A stretch of 64,000 nt of DNA from an uncultured Saprospiraceae bacterium (GCA_937872385.1 CALMSO010000027.1:124001-188000); one strand, 5' to 3'; shown: positions 45,381-54,748, counted from the stretch's first letter. Made by a program: numbers and translations. The notes: a model not told the origin generated them from the sequence alone.

Positions 45381-45611
45381 CTACAAAGATACGTAGGGAA
45401 AGCGGAGTAAAAGCAGCGATTTACGCAGTGGCATCCGAAGATTGGAAAGTGGTTTGTTTTTGTTAGAAAGCGGGAAATAATGACCGACGGAGTGCAGCGC
45501 TTTTGCAGGAAACGGTCGCTTTTTGTGAGAAAACGGAAGATAGCTTCTATTTGCAGGTAGCAAAACGAAAGCAGCATCTGTAAAACGTACCGTGAGAAAC
45601 CGGTTGCTTTC

Positions 45612-47531
45612 TCATTTTATCTGAATGTCCACGATTGGAATTTTAATTTCTACACGGGTGCCGCGCGACTCCCCGGTGCGTCGGTTTTTCAAATCAATGG
45701 TATTGACAAAAACCCCCTTGCCCTTGGAGTTGTGCAGTATTTGCAAGCGTTTCTCGGTGATATTAGTGCCCTTGGAGCGGTGATTTTGATAACGAGGGTC
45801 TTGCAGGCGGAGCTGGCGCGCTTTCTCCCGGCCGATGCCGTTGTCTTCCACCACACAAAGAATGGTGTCATCGTCAAACAGAGAAAATTGCACCTTCACG
45901 CAGCCCTCCTCGCGGGTGCGCAGCCCATGCTCGATGGCGTTTTCCACGTAGGGTTGCACGATCATGGTCGGCACGCCGAGAATGTCCTCCTCGATTTCGT
46001 CATCCACTGTGATTTCGTATTTGAGCCGCCCCTCAAAACGCAGTTTCTCATTGATGTACAAATAATCTTCGAGAAAGCTGATTTCCTTTTCCAGAGAAAT
46101 AATTTCTAAGTCAGAATAATCGAGGCTCTGGCGCATTAGTTTAGCAAACTTGGCAAGGTACTTCGCAGCGGATGATATTTCATTCGAGGTGATATAATGT
46201 TGGATGGAATTGAGCGCATTGTACATAAAATGCGGATTCATCTGGGCGCGCAGTGCTTTGAGCTGTAGGCGGGTGGCTTGCAGGCGGAGCAACTCGGCTT
46301 CTTGTCGCTTTTTCTCGGCTTCGTATTTGATTTCCAGCTCCAATTGCTTGCGCTTTTCAAGTTGTTCCAGGTATTGCTCTTCCATACGACTGTGCTCCAA
46401 CTGGTATTCGTAAGCATTTTTATAATCGCCCAACTCGGCGTAAAGATTGGATATTTCCTTTGCTACGTTGGACAACTGCCGAAAATCCTCAACCTCATGC
46501 GCGTATTTAAAAGCACTTTCGTAATGCGTCATGGCCCGAGCATGCTCGCCCAACTCGGCGTAAAGGCGGCCGCGCCAGCTTTCGATATTGGCAAAATTAT
46601 AAAAATCGGGCTCTGGTTTTTCTTTGTATAGCCGCTCGGCAAGGTCGAAAAGTTCAAGTGCCGACTCGTACTGCTTCTTTTCTATGTAGCAATAGCCCAC
46701 ATTGGCGTAGGCCGCCGCCCGGGCCTGCTGGCTGATGTCATCGGCCACGTCAATGGCCTTACGAAAATAGCTCTCCGCGTTTTTGTGGTCGCTCAGTGCT
46801 AAGTAGCCGTTGCCCACATTCAGATAGTGCCACGATAGGCGAGTACGCATACCCATGGCTTCGCACATATCCACCACCTTGAGGTAGGCGCGCACGCTTT
46901 TTTCGTGGTCGTCGTTGCGCTCGTATATTTTGCCGAGGCCGCTGTGGATAAGCGTCAGGAAATAGCGGTCTTTGAGTTCAATAGGAGCCGGAAGCGCGCG
47001 GATTTTTTTATCGGCTTCGAGCAGCAGTTCGATGGCTTTGGAATAGTTGGAATAATGCAAATACATGTAGCCTTCGCGGCAGGTGAGGCGCGCGACGAGG
47101 CGGTCGTCCGGAAAATTGCGCAGCAGACGGGTGGCTTTGTCCAAAAAATCGTAGGCATCCTCCATGTTGTCGAGGTTCATACAAGTGCCCGCATAATCAA
47201 TGAACGCCTCGGCGAGTTGTTTGGCGGCACCGCGCTCTTCCAGCAGCTCGATGGCGGCTTCAAAATGTGCCTCGGCCGGCTCATAGTTATAGAGCTGGTT
47301 TTCGATGGTGGCCATATTGAGGTGATAATTGAGCAGGAAGTCGGGCGTATCCTGGGCTTGCAGCAGTTGGGTCTGCTCAGCGAGTAGTTCTTTGGCGCGT
47401 GTGACGTTGGTGAAGGCATAATAGCCCGCCAATTGGTCAATGAGAAAGAGCCGCTGGAGGGCATCTTTCTGGCGCAGGAGCTGCTGCTCCAATTGGCTGA
47501 TGGTCGAAAAATTGAGCGCGGTTGCTGTCAT
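45612..47531 (-). CDS. Cytosolic TPR sensor histidine kinase (LytS family)
   Basis: 639 residues from ATG 47531; the ORF start further out lies in the repeat C sequence. No signal or membrane segment. Tetratricopeptide repeats at about 75-370, a coiled coil ~375-430, then the LytS-type kinase domain with phosphoacceptor His434 in MNPHFMYNALNSIQHYI and an ATPase domain (VQPYVENAIEHGL and DNGIGREKA). It should phosphorylate the LytTR regulator upstream. A TPR input domain could bind a peptide or protein, as in RRNPP sensors; that link is inference. Confidence 0.93.
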   Translation of the reverse strand: MTATALNFSTISQLEQQLLRQKDALQRLFLIDQLAGYYAFTNVTRAKELLAEQTQLLQAQDTPDFLLNYHLNMATIENQLYNYEPAEAHFEAAIELLEERGAAKQLAEAFIDYAGTCMNLDNMEDAYDFLDKATRLLRNFPDDRLVARLTCREGYMYLHYSNYSKAIELLLEADKKIRALPAPIELKDRYFLTLIHSGLGKIYERNDDHEKSVRAYLKVVDMCEAMGMRTRLSWHYLNVGNGYLALSDHKNAESYFRKAIDVADDISQQARAAAYANVGYCYIEKKQYESALELFDLAERLYKEKPEPDFYNFANIESWRGRLYAELGEHARAMTHYESAFKYAHEVEDFRQLSNVAKEISNLYAELGDYKNAYEYQLEHSRMEEQYLEQLEKRKQLELEIKYEAEKKRQEAELLRLQATRLQLKALRAQMNPHFMYNALNSIQHYITSNEISSAAKYLAKFAKLMRQSLDYSDLEIISLEKEISFLEDYLYINEKLRFEGRLKYEITVDDEIEEDILGVPTMIVQPYVENAIEHGLRTREEGCVKVQFSLFDDDTILCVVEDNGIGREKARQLRLQDPRYQNHRSKGTNITEKRLQILHNSKGKGVFVNTIDLKNRRTGESRGTRVEIKIPIVDIQIK

Positions 47532-47540
47532 GTGGCGATT

Positions 47541-47586
47541 ATACCATTTACGATTTGCGAAGTCCGATTTGCGATTTTGTAAAGCG
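47541..47586. repeat. Small dispersed element, truncated copy C
   Basis: Left 46 bases of the MITE-like element (ATACCATTTACGATTTGCGA...), starting ten bases before the kinase start codon and ending in unique sequence. Confidence 0.6.
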
Positions 47587-47673
47587 TGTTGCCTAAAACT
47601 ACGAAAGGACCACACCCATTTTGAATGGAATGTAGTCCTCCCCTGCTTGTTGTGTATTTTTTGAATGGCAGTT

Positions 47674-47826
47674 TTATTGCGGCAGAATGCCACCGCAGCC
47701 ACTGTTGGGTTTCTTTTTGTCCTTACCGCTTTTACCGCCGGTAATTTTGTTCATGTCATCTTTAGGAATGGGCTTCAGCCCTTTTTCCTTTTTGATTTCA
47801 TCTAAATTTTTCTTTGTTTTTCCCAT
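47674..47826 (-). CDS. GG-leader peptide precursor (bacteriocin/pheromone-like)
   Basis: 50 residues from ATG 47826: a charged leader MGKTKKNLDEIKKEKGLKPI, then DDMNKITGG, the double-glycine processing site at 30-31, then a 19-residue Lys/Gly-rich core with one Cys (..NSGCGGILPQ). This is the layout of leader peptides cut by C39 peptidases and of Bacteroidota GG natural-product precursors. No C39 transporter is visible here. It lies between a LytS-type kinase and a LytTR regulator, all in one direction, as ComC is in Streptococcus. A weak TACCTTTA box lies upstream. Confidence 0.7.
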   Translation of the reverse strand: MGKTKKNLDEIKKEKGLKPIPKDDMNKITGGKSGKDKKKPNSGCGGILPQ

Positions 47827-48057
47827 AGCATACTCAGTTTTTAGATACAACAGGTGCATCTTTTATGGATTTGACTAACGGTTTTGGCAACATAAAGGTA
47901 CAAAATAATTTCGGTGCATGGAGCTATCTGCCCCATATATCAACACATTTTATATTAACACATAAATGGCAAAAATGATAATTGCAAAACGTAAATTATT
48001 ATAAATGAAATGTTTAATTTTTTGTAAAATAGGCGTTTAATAGCCAAAATAAACATT

Positions 48058-48819
48058 TTATAAGCCTTCTTGCAACTTGCGCATCTGTTCCATGAAAGCT
48101 GGCCGACGGCGGCGCGACACCTCGATTTTCATGTTGTCATCCATGATCAGATACCCTCCGTCTCCTTTGACAAACTTGCGCATATAGTTCATGTTGATCA
48201 CGTGGCGCTTGTGCACCCTATAGAAATTGAAGGGTGCCAGCAGGTCTTCATACGATTTAATGGTCTTAGAAGCCGTAATACGCTCGCCGTTTTGCAAATA
48301 AATGTGGGTGTAATTGTCTTCGGCTTCAAAGCGGAGAATGTCGCGGATATTGACAAAATAGATGCCGTCTAATGCGAAGATACTCAGCTTAGTAAACGCA
48401 TTGGGATTGTTATAATAATTGCTAAATACATCGAGGCGCTTGTCTATTTGGTTGTCTTCGCGTGGGCGAATGCGCGCCACAGCCTCCTGCAATACATCCG
48501 GATCAATTGGCTTGACAATGTAGCCAATCGAGCTGTATTCGCAGGCTTTAATGGCGTACTCTTCGTAGGCAGTAACGAAAATAATTTCGAAATGAATGGG
48601 TCTTAGCTTATTGAGCAACTGAAAGACCAAACCATCCGGCAGGCTAATGTCCAAAAAAGCCAAATCGGGTTTCATCGCTGGGTCGGCAAACAACTCCAGC
48701 CCTTCTTCTACGCTACCCGCCTCGCCGATGATTTCCACTTCTTCGCAGTACTGCATCAGCAGATTTTTCAGGTTGTTCAACCCTTTTATCTCATCTTCTA
48801 TGATAATTGCCTTGATCAC
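48058..48819 (-). CDS. LytTR-family response regulator
   Basis: 253 residues from GTG 48819. The receiver domain opens VIKAIIIEDEIKG and has phosphorylated Asp57 in LAFLDISLPDG and Lys in IVKPIDP; LytTR DNA-binding domain from ~150 (ILRFEAEDNYTHIYLQNG ... FYRVHKRHVINMNYM). The ORF reaches 48993 but would overlap DoxX and has no receiver there, and no ATG lies nearer, so I choose the GTG. Partner of the kinase at 45612. Confidence 0.92.
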   Translation of the reverse strand: MIKAIIIEDEIKGLNNLKNLLMQYCEEVEIIGEAGSVEEGLELFADPAMKPDLAFLDISLPDGLVFQLLNKLRPIHFEIIFVTAYEEYAIKACEYSSIGYIVKPIDPDVLQEAVARIRPREDNQIDKRLDVFSNYYNNPNAFTKLSIFALDGIYFVNIRDILRFEAEDNYTHIYLQNGERITASKTIKSYEDLLAPFNFYRVHKRHVINMNYMRKFVKGDGGYLIMDDNMKIEVSRRRRPAFMEQMRKLQEGL

Positions 48820-48931
48820 GTGTTCGGTATTTTGAATGTGAATGCCTCCCGGCAAAAATAGATTATTTTTTTCAGAATATGAAAATAAAAGTGATTGGTC
48901 ATGCCGCAAATCGCACTCCCATACAGCGACC

Positions 48932-49351
48932 TCAGGTGCCGCGCACTCTGGTGGTTGCCAATATTCTACGCACGCTATAAGCGCCGGTACCATTGGCCCA
49001 AATCATCAATAAGCCGCCAATAATGGCTAAATTTTTACTGAATAAAATAGCTTGCAGGCGTCGCTCCGGCTCAGGGTCGTTCCAGAAAGAATGTACAATG
49101 AACGTCACTGGTACCCAATACAAGAGCAGCAGCACTGCCCCCAAGCGCGCCCTGTACCCAAACAGAACGAGCAGGCCGCCCAAAAGTAACAAAAAAATGG
49201 CGCCGGCCAGTAGCAAGTCCTGGTTCCAAGTCAGCCCATAGATGGTCATTTTATCTTTTGTCGCTTTGAAATAAAATATCGAATCGTACGCATCGTACAA
49301 AAAGATAAAGGACAACAAGATGCGTCCGATTAAATCAACAAGGTTTTTCAT
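48932..49351 (-). CDS. DoxX-family membrane protein
   Basis: 139 residues, four membrane segments: IGRILLSFIFLYDAYDSIFY (~8-27), DLLLAGAIFLLLLGGLLVLFG, LGAVLLLLYWVPVTFIVHSF and LFSKNLAIIGGLLMIWANG; the pattern is DoxX/SURF4-like. Role unknown; DoxX proteins are linked with redox stress. It starts the unit that leads to the LytTR regulator (112-base gap). Confidence 0.8.
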   Translation of the reverse strand: MKNLVDLIGRILLSFIFLYDAYDSIFYFKATKDKMTIYGLTWNQDLLLAGAIFLLLLGGLLVLFGYRARLGAVLLLLYWVPVTFIVHSFWNDPEPERRLQAILFSKNLAIIGGLLMIWANGTGAYSVRRILATTRVRGT

Positions 49352-50028
49352 GCTCGCACTGTTTCATAATTTTAATAGCCTATTTAGCACCTTATTACAT
49401 TGGCATAAATGCCCGGGCTTCAGTACAGTGACAAAAATGCAAAAACATTTTTGAGTTCCTGTTTTTTTAGCGAATTTAATAGCAGATGCTGGCTATAATC
49501 AAAACCGTATTTGAAGAAACGGTACAATCAGTTGCCCGTTTTTTTCAAAATACGGATCGGCTCTTTTTCATCCAGCCAAATGCCAGCTTTATAGCACCAC
49601 ACAAAAAGTGTAATGTTTATTTATCTTAAGGTCAATTAGAAACGCTTTAAAATGTTGTTCGTAACTCTTTTGTTAAACATTAAAACAGCATTCTCATGAT
49701 GTAGTTTGGGCATGCTTACATTTTCGACCTCAAGATAACAAGGTATTACATTATAGTTATGCCATCCCGTTTGGGGTTCGTTTTTACGTATGCCTGGTGC
49801 TTTAATCATTTGAACCCGATATGCGTATTATTTAATTAAATTCGAAAAAATTTAACCGAAATATGCGTTGAAAATGGTCAGATTTGAGCTTTTACAAAGT
49901 GTTTCTTGAACTGCATAACCAAGCTGAGAAACGAGAAAGCACTAAAATTGATTGACAGCTAAACAATAGCGGCGGATTAAAAGAACAGGTAGGGAGGCAA
50001 GCTGTCAAGCTTTTTGGCAGCTATTCCC
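49352..50028. other. Intergenic region upstream of purK, with old repeat
   Basis: Roughly 680 bases without a supported gene. It holds a perfect inverted repeat CAAAAATG/CATTTTTG at 49432-49453, the repeat at 49756-49830, and an imperfect palindrome GCTGTCAA/TTGGCAGC at 50001-50021 near the purK promoter. Confidence 0.5.
49756..49830 (-). repeat. Empty-site version of the repeat that carries copy B
   Basis: Read on the minus strand it matches both flanks of copy B (ATATCGGGTTCAAATGAT and GCATACGTAAAAACGAACCC) but the 104-bp element is absent. This supports insertion of the small element into an older repeat at the 22.6-kb locus. Confidence 0.6.
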
Positions 50029-50036
50029 TATCTTTG
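50029..50036 (+). promoter_or_regulatory. purK promoter -7 element
   Basis: TATCTTTG, 24 bases before the ATG at 50061. The imperfect palindrome 50001-50021 overlaps the -10 to -30 side, where a repressor could sit. Confidence 0.55.
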
Positions 50037-50060
50037 GCATCCGAAAAATAAGCTTAAAAA

Positions 50061-51224
50061 ATGAATCGAAAGGATATTTTACAAACCAAAGTGGGCGTGC
50101 TGGGCGGCGGGCAGTTGGGCAAAATGCTGGCTTTGGCGGCGGGCAACTGGCATCTGCCCTTGTTTTGTCTCGATACGTCGCGGGATTTTCCGGCGGGGCC
50201 ATATGCAACCGGTTTTACGGAAGGCTCTTTTAATGATTTTGACGATGTGTACCGCTTTGGTAAACAAATGGATACATTAACCATTGAAATCGAACACGTT
50301 CACACAGGCGCTTTGCAGCAATTGGAAAATGAAGGCATTCGGGTGCATCCGCGACCGGCGGCGCTTGATATCATCAAGGATAAGGGTTTGCAGAAGCAAT
50401 TTTATGCGGCGCAAGGCTTGCCCACTTCCGCTTTTCAGCTTTTTGAAGACACACAAGCCGTATTGCAAGCTGTTGAAAATCAGAAAATTACCCTGCCATT
50501 TGTGCAAAAATCGCGCACAGCGGGCTACGACGGGCGGGGCGTGGCCGTGATCCGTACCGTTGAGGATTTGCAGACCAAACTGCTGCCTGGAGCTTGCCTA
50601 TTGGAAGATTTGGTGGATATTCAGATCGAACTGGCAGTGATTGCAGCCCGCAATGAGCGCGGCGAGGTAGCCACTTTTCCGGTGGTGGCCATGGATTTTA
50701 ATCCCGAAGCCAATCTCGTAGAAATGCTCATCTGCCCAGCCAATATTGATCCGGCGCTTGCGCAGCAGGCCACCTATTTGGCGAAAGCCGTCATTGAAGC
50801 CTTTGACCTCTGCGGTTTGCTGGCGGTAGAAATGTTTTTAACGAAAGATAATCAACTGTTAATCAATGAAGTAGCGCCTCGTCCGCACAATAGCGGGCAT
50901 CACACCTTAGACAGCTGCTACACCTCGCAATTCGAGCAGCACCTGCGCGCCATCCTCAATCTGCCCCTCGGCGATACGCGCCTGCACACCCCAGCGGTGA
51001 TGGTCAATTTATTAGGGGCGGCGGAGCACACCGGGCCGGCTTTCTACCAAGGGCTATCGGAAATACTGGCATTGCCAGGTGTCAAGCCGCACATTTATGG
51101 CAAGGCCACGACCAAACCATTCCGGAAAATGGGGCATGTGACGGTGCTCGGTGATACGGTGGAGGCAGCCATTGCCAAAGCCCGGCAGGTGCAGCAGCAA
51201 TTGGCGGTGATTAGTAACCTGTAA
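50061..51224 (+). CDS. purK: N5-carboxyaminoimidazole ribonucleotide synthase
   Basis: 387 residues, ATP-grasp enzyme that carboxylates AIR to N5-CAIR in purine synthesis. It begins VGVLGGGQLGKMLALAA, has EIEHVHTGAL and the ATP-grasp core KSRTAGYDGRGVA with the metal Glu in INEVAPRPHNSGHHTLDSC (the PurK signature). purE is not adjacent. ABC exporter gene follows after 75 bases. Confidence 0.95.
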   Translation: MNRKDILQTKVGVLGGGQLGKMLALAAGNWHLPLFCLDTSRDFPAGPYATGFTEGSFNDFDDVYRFGKQMDTLTIEIEHVHTGALQQLENEGIRVHPRPAALDIIKDKGLQKQFYAAQGLPTSAFQLFEDTQAVLQAVENQKITLPFVQKSRTAGYDGRGVAVIRTVEDLQTKLLPGACLLEDLVDIQIELAVIAARNERGEVATFPVVAMDFNPEANLVEMLICPANIDPALAQQATYLAKAVIEAFDLCGLLAVEMFLTKDNQLLINEVAPRPHNSGHHTLDSCYTSQFEQHLRAILNLPLGDTRLHTPAVMVNLLGAAEHTGPAFYQGLSEILALPGVKPHIYGKATTKPFRKMGHVTVLGDTVEAAIAKARQVQQQLAVISNL

Positions 51225-51299
51225 TTATGGTTCAACTTTCTGCGGTGCTGTATCGTTTCTAAATGGCGCTTGCCACCGAATCGGGCGCAATGCATCCTT

Positions 51300-53111
51300 A
51301 TGGCAGAAGATAAACAATCCTTGAAGAACCAATTTATGGCCCTGCGGCATCTGCCGAGGCTATTCCGGATGATTTGGGAAACCAGCCGCTCAATGACCAT
51401 TGGCAATGCAGCGCTGCGCTTGTTCAAATCGGTCATTCCTTTGGCCACGCTTTACGTGGGCAAGGAAATCATTGACGAGGTGGTACTGCTGGCTCAGGGC
51501 ACGGGCGGCGATACACAGCACCTGTGGCTGATGGTCGGGCTGGAATTCGGGCTGCTCATCCTCTCGGAAGTGCTGAATCGGGGCATTATCTTGTTGGATA
51601 ATTTGCTCGGCGACCTGTTTGCCAATCGCACCTCGGTGGAGCTGATGCGTCATGCCGCTACGCTCGATTTGTACCAGTTTGAAGATGCTACTTTTTATGA
51701 CAAACTCGAACGGGCGCGCCGGCAAACGGGTGGGCGCACGGCGCTCATGTCGCAAGTATTGTCGCAGGTGCAAGATGTGATTACCATTATTTCTCTGGGC
51801 GCGGGGCTGGTGGCTTTCAATCCTTGGCTCATACTCATATTAGTGGTAGCGGTAATTCCTTCGTTTGTGGCAGAGTCCTATTTTAATCAAAAAACCTACT
51901 CCCTCACTTACAGCTGGACGCCCGAACGCCGCGAACTCGACTACCTCCGCTACATTGGTGCCAGCGACCAAACAGCCAAGGAAGTGAAGGTTTTTAATCT
52001 GGCTGACTTCCTCGCCAACCGCTTTGCCGAAGTATCGCATCGCTATTACATTGCCAATCGGGGCCTCGCTACCCGCCACGCGGCTTGGGGCACGGCGCTG
52101 TCGGCGCTGGGCACAGTAGCTTATTATAGCGCTTATGTTTTCATCATTTTGCAAACCATTTCGGGCGCTATTACCATTGGTACGCTCACTTTTCTGGCGG
52201 GGGCTTTCAGCCGGATGCAAAACTCCCTGCAAGGCGTGCTCACCCGTTTTTCGCGCATTGCCGAAGGGGCGCTTTATTTGCAGGATTTATTCGATTTTTT
52301 TGCCATTCAACCTACTATTATATCCGAGCCAGACAGCCTGCCTTTTCCGGCAAAAGTGCAGCAGGGCTTTACCTTTGAAAATGTAAGTTTCAAATATCCC
52401 AACAGCGAGCGCTGGGCGATCCGCCATTTGTCTTTTCATTTGCAAGCCGGCGAAAAAATGGCGCTGGTAGGCGAAAACGGCGCGGGCAAAACGACCCTCG
52501 TCAAGCTACTGGCACGACTCTACGAACCCACCGAAGGCCGCATCTTGATTGATGGTGTGGACATCCGACATTACAATCTGGCTAATTTGCGCAGCAGTAT
52601 TGGTATTATCTTTCAGGATTATATAAAATTTCAACTCAAGGCCTCCGAAAATATCGCGGTGGGCAATATTGCGCTGGTGGCCGAGCGAGTCGCCATTGAA
52701 GAATCGGCGCAAAAAAGCCTCGCCGACACGGTCATAGAAACCTTACCCAACCGCTACGACCAACTGCTGGGGCGGCGTTTTGAAGAAGGTACGGAACTCT
52801 CCGGCGGGCAATGGCAGAAGATAGCCCTGGCGCGCGCCTACATGCGCGAGGCGCAATTGCTCATTCTTGACGAACCAACATCCGCGCTGGATGCCCGGGC
52901 CGAGCATGAGGTTTTTGTGCGTTTTGCAGAGCTGATTGTGGGCAAGTCGGCGGTGCTTATTTCGCATCGCTTCTCTACGGTGCGCATGGCCGACCGGATT
53001 TTGTTTTTAGAAAACGGACAATTGTTGGAATTTGGCAGCCACGAAGAATTGCTGGCGCAGAATGGTAAATACGCGGAGTTGTTCTACCTACAGGCGCGTG
53101 GCTACCAATAG
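51300..53111 (+). CDS. ABC transporter, permease and ATPase in one chain
   Basis: 603 residues from ATG 51300 (the first ORF ATG at 51270 adds ten residues). Type I exporter: six membrane segments (~1-330) then an ATPase with Walker A GENGAGKTTLVKLL, signature LSGGQWQKIALA, Walker B LLILDEPTSALD and H-loop SHRFSTVR. No N-terminal C39 peptidase, so it is not by itself a GG-peptide processing exporter. Substrate unknown, half-transporter likely to dimerise. Confidence 0.92.
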   Translation: MAEDKQSLKNQFMALRHLPRLFRMIWETSRSMTIGNAALRLFKSVIPLATLYVGKEIIDEVVLLAQGTGGDTQHLWLMVGLEFGLLILSEVLNRGIILLDNLLGDLFANRTSVELMRHAATLDLYQFEDATFYDKLERARRQTGGRTALMSQVLSQVQDVITIISLGAGLVAFNPWLILILVVAVIPSFVAESYFNQKTYSLTYSWTPERRELDYLRYIGASDQTAKEVKVFNLADFLANRFAEVSHRYYIANRGLATRHAAWGTALSALGTVAYYSAYVFIILQTISGAITIGTLTFLAGAFSRMQNSLQGVLTRFSRIAEGALYLQDLFDFFAIQPTIISEPDSLPFPAKVQQGFTFENVSFKYPNSERWAIRHLSFHLQAGEKMALVGENGAGKTTLVKLLARLYEPTEGRILIDGVDIRHYNLANLRSSIGIIFQDYIKFQLKASENIAVGNIALVAERVAIEESAQKSLADTVIETLPNRYDQLLGRRFEEGTELSGGQWQKIALARAYMREAQLLILDEPTSALDARAEHEVFVRFAELIVGKSAVLISHRFSTVRMADRILFLENGQLLEFGSHEELLAQNGKYAELFYLQARGYQ

Positions 53112-53319
53112 GCGAGCGGGCGAAGCAACACTATTTTGTAGAAATTCTTACTCGCTGATGATGCAACTTTTCGTCTAATGCGCTACGCTATTTTTAATAA
53201 TAAATGATGCGCATAAAACAACACAAATATTTGAATTTCAATATTTTACAACAAAAAATACATCATTTTTTATTACATTTTGTGTAAGAATGCCTTAGAT
53301 ACCTGCTCCGCCCGCTCGC
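53112..53319. mobile_element. Possible 208-bp element with 16-bp inverted ends
   Basis: GCGAGCGGGCGAAGCA at 53112-53127 and its near complement at 53304-53319 (15 of 16 positions). The interior is AT-rich and non-coding. No clear target duplication. It fills most of the gap between the convergent ABC exporter and M28 peptidase genes. Could alternatively be a very long terminator, but the loop is too large. Confidence 0.5.
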
Positions 53320-53333
53320 AGCGTTGTCGGCGG

Positions 53334-54584
53334 TCAGAATACCACTTCCAATTCTACCATTTTATCGCCGCGCTTCACTTTGATGATGGCTTTGTCACCC
53401 GCATTGAATTTGCTCAAGCCTTCCATGTAGCCATACACGTCCTTCACCGGGTGGTCGCCCATTTGCAAAATAATATCCCCTTTTTCGAGGCCAGCTTTGG
53501 CGCCGGCGCGTCCGTCCAAAGCGCCATCAATGCGCATCCCCTCGCCCGTATGCACGTAGTCAGGCAGCACGCCCAGCGACACCTTGAAGCTTGTGGCCCG
53601 GCGCCCTTCGTTGGTATCCGCTGTCTTAGCAAACGGCAATTTGCCCCTACTGTCTAAGGTCTCAATCAGGGCGACGATGTATTGGCTCACTTCCATAAGT
53701 CCTTGATAATTAATTAGATGCGCATCATCTTCGGGCTTGTGATACTCGCTATGTGCGCCGGAAAAAAAGTGCAGCGCCGGCAAATCAGCAAGATAAAACG
53801 AGGTATGGTCAGAAGCGCCAATGCCTGATTCGGTAGTCACAATTTTAATACCTGCCACCTTAATTTTGTTGAGGGTGTCGGTCCACCACGGCGAGGTACC
53901 TACCCCATTGATAGAAAGCACTTTTTCGGCATTGAGCCGCCCCACCATGTCCATGTTGAGCATATAATTGACCGTTTTCAGGTCAATCGTTGGGTTATTT
54001 ACAAAAGCCTTCGAGCCTACCAGCCCCAGTTCTTCGCCCGAAAAGGCGATAAAAAGGTAGTTATTCGCTTTGGCTTTGCCCGAAGTTTTGAGGTATTGAG
54101 CAATATAGAGCAGAGCAGCCACGCCGCTGGCATTGTCGTCGGCACCATTGTGAATGGTCTTATCGTTGGGGGAGAGCGAACTGAAAGCGCCGTAGCCCAA
54201 ATGATCGTAGTGTGCCCCAATGACCACCGTAGTGGCTGCGCCATTGTCGAGGTAGCCAATTACGTTTTTGCCGGTGCGGTCCTCTCCGCCGGTGGTCGCG
54301 TGCGGATTCGGATTGTAGCGAAAATCGAAGCTCTGATACCAAGAGCCATTACTGCCGCGCGGCTGCAGCCCGATGCGCTCCATGCGGGTAGCAATGTATT
54401 CGGCCGCTAATTTTTCACCTTCGGTACCAGTTTCGCGCCCTTCCAGCAGGTCGCTGGCGAGGTACACCACGTCCACGCGCAGGTCTTGCAAGGCAGCTTT
54501 GGCGGTGGGCTGCGCACCCGACCAGTAAGAAGCGAGTACAAACAGTAGTAGCAGAAAGAATTGGTAACGCTTAAAAGTTGACAT
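53334..54584 (-). CDS. Secreted M28-family metallopeptidase with PDZ domain
   Basis: 416 residues; signal peptide MSTFKRYQFFLLLLFVLASY. The zinc peptidase domain has ligands in GAHYDHLG, NGADDNASG, FSGEELGLVGS (Glu), NMDMVGR and a final His in SGAHSEYHKPEDD. From about residue 325 a PDZ domain (LGVLPDYVHTGEGMRIDGAL ... GLEKGDIILQMGDHPV) ends the protein. Probably an aminopeptidase with regulated substrate access. A TAAATTTG box lies upstream (54625-54618). Confidence 0.92.
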   Translation of the reverse strand: MSTFKRYQFFLLLLFVLASYWSGAQPTAKAALQDLRVDVVYLASDLLEGRETGTEGEKLAAEYIATRMERIGLQPRGSNGSWYQSFDFRYNPNPHATTGGEDRTGKNVIGYLDNGAATTVVIGAHYDHLGYGAFSSLSPNDKTIHNGADDNASGVAALLYIAQYLKTSGKAKANNYLFIAFSGEELGLVGSKAFVNNPTIDLKTVNYMLNMDMVGRLNAEKVLSINGVGTSPWWTDTLNKIKVAGIKIVTTESGIGASDHTSFYLADLPALHFFSGAHSEYHKPEDDAHLINYQGLMEVSQYIVALIETLDSRGKLPFAKTADTNEGRRATSFKVSLGVLPDYVHTGEGMRIDGALDGRAGAKAGLEKGDIILQMGDHPVKDVYGYMEGLSKFNAGDKAIIKVKRGDKMVELEVVF

Positions 54585-54740
54585 ATTAGAGTCGTTATTT
54601 TGTTAAAATTATTGTTACAAATTTATACAAACAAAGGTCGCACACATGCCCCAATTCCACAAACGCTCCGGCCGCATTTGACCAATTTATTGCAATAAGA
54701 AGCCAGTAAGCGCTTTTCTGTTTTTATAAACGTTTTTTCT

Positions 54741-54748
54741 TACTTTTG
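54741..54748 (+). promoter_or_regulatory. Promoter -7 element for the dynamin-like gene
   Basis: TACTTTTG matches TAnnTTTG, 70 bases before the ATG at 54818. Confidence 0.45.

Larger units (their letters stand above)
44826..45611. other. Intergenic region upstream of the respiratory operon
   Basis: About 790 bases without a real gene. It holds two small RNA candidates (separate entries) and degenerate repeats with a TGAGAAAA core (45143, 45368, 45527, 45593 and a weaker one at 45466). ORFs here (e.g. 45170-45466 plus) overlap these repeats and have no family. Confidence 0.5.

Noticed and set aside
45170..45466. Plus ORF of 98 codons upstream of actA
   Set aside because: It overlaps the small RNA repeats on the other strand and has no family or start signal.
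48820..48993. Extended start of the LytTR regulator into the DoxX region
   Set aside because: Overlaps the preceding gene and lacks receiver sequence; the GTG fits the family start.
51300..53111. ABC exporter as the exporter of the GG-leader peptide
   Set aside because: It has no N-terminal C39 peptidase and is on the other strand over 3 kb away.
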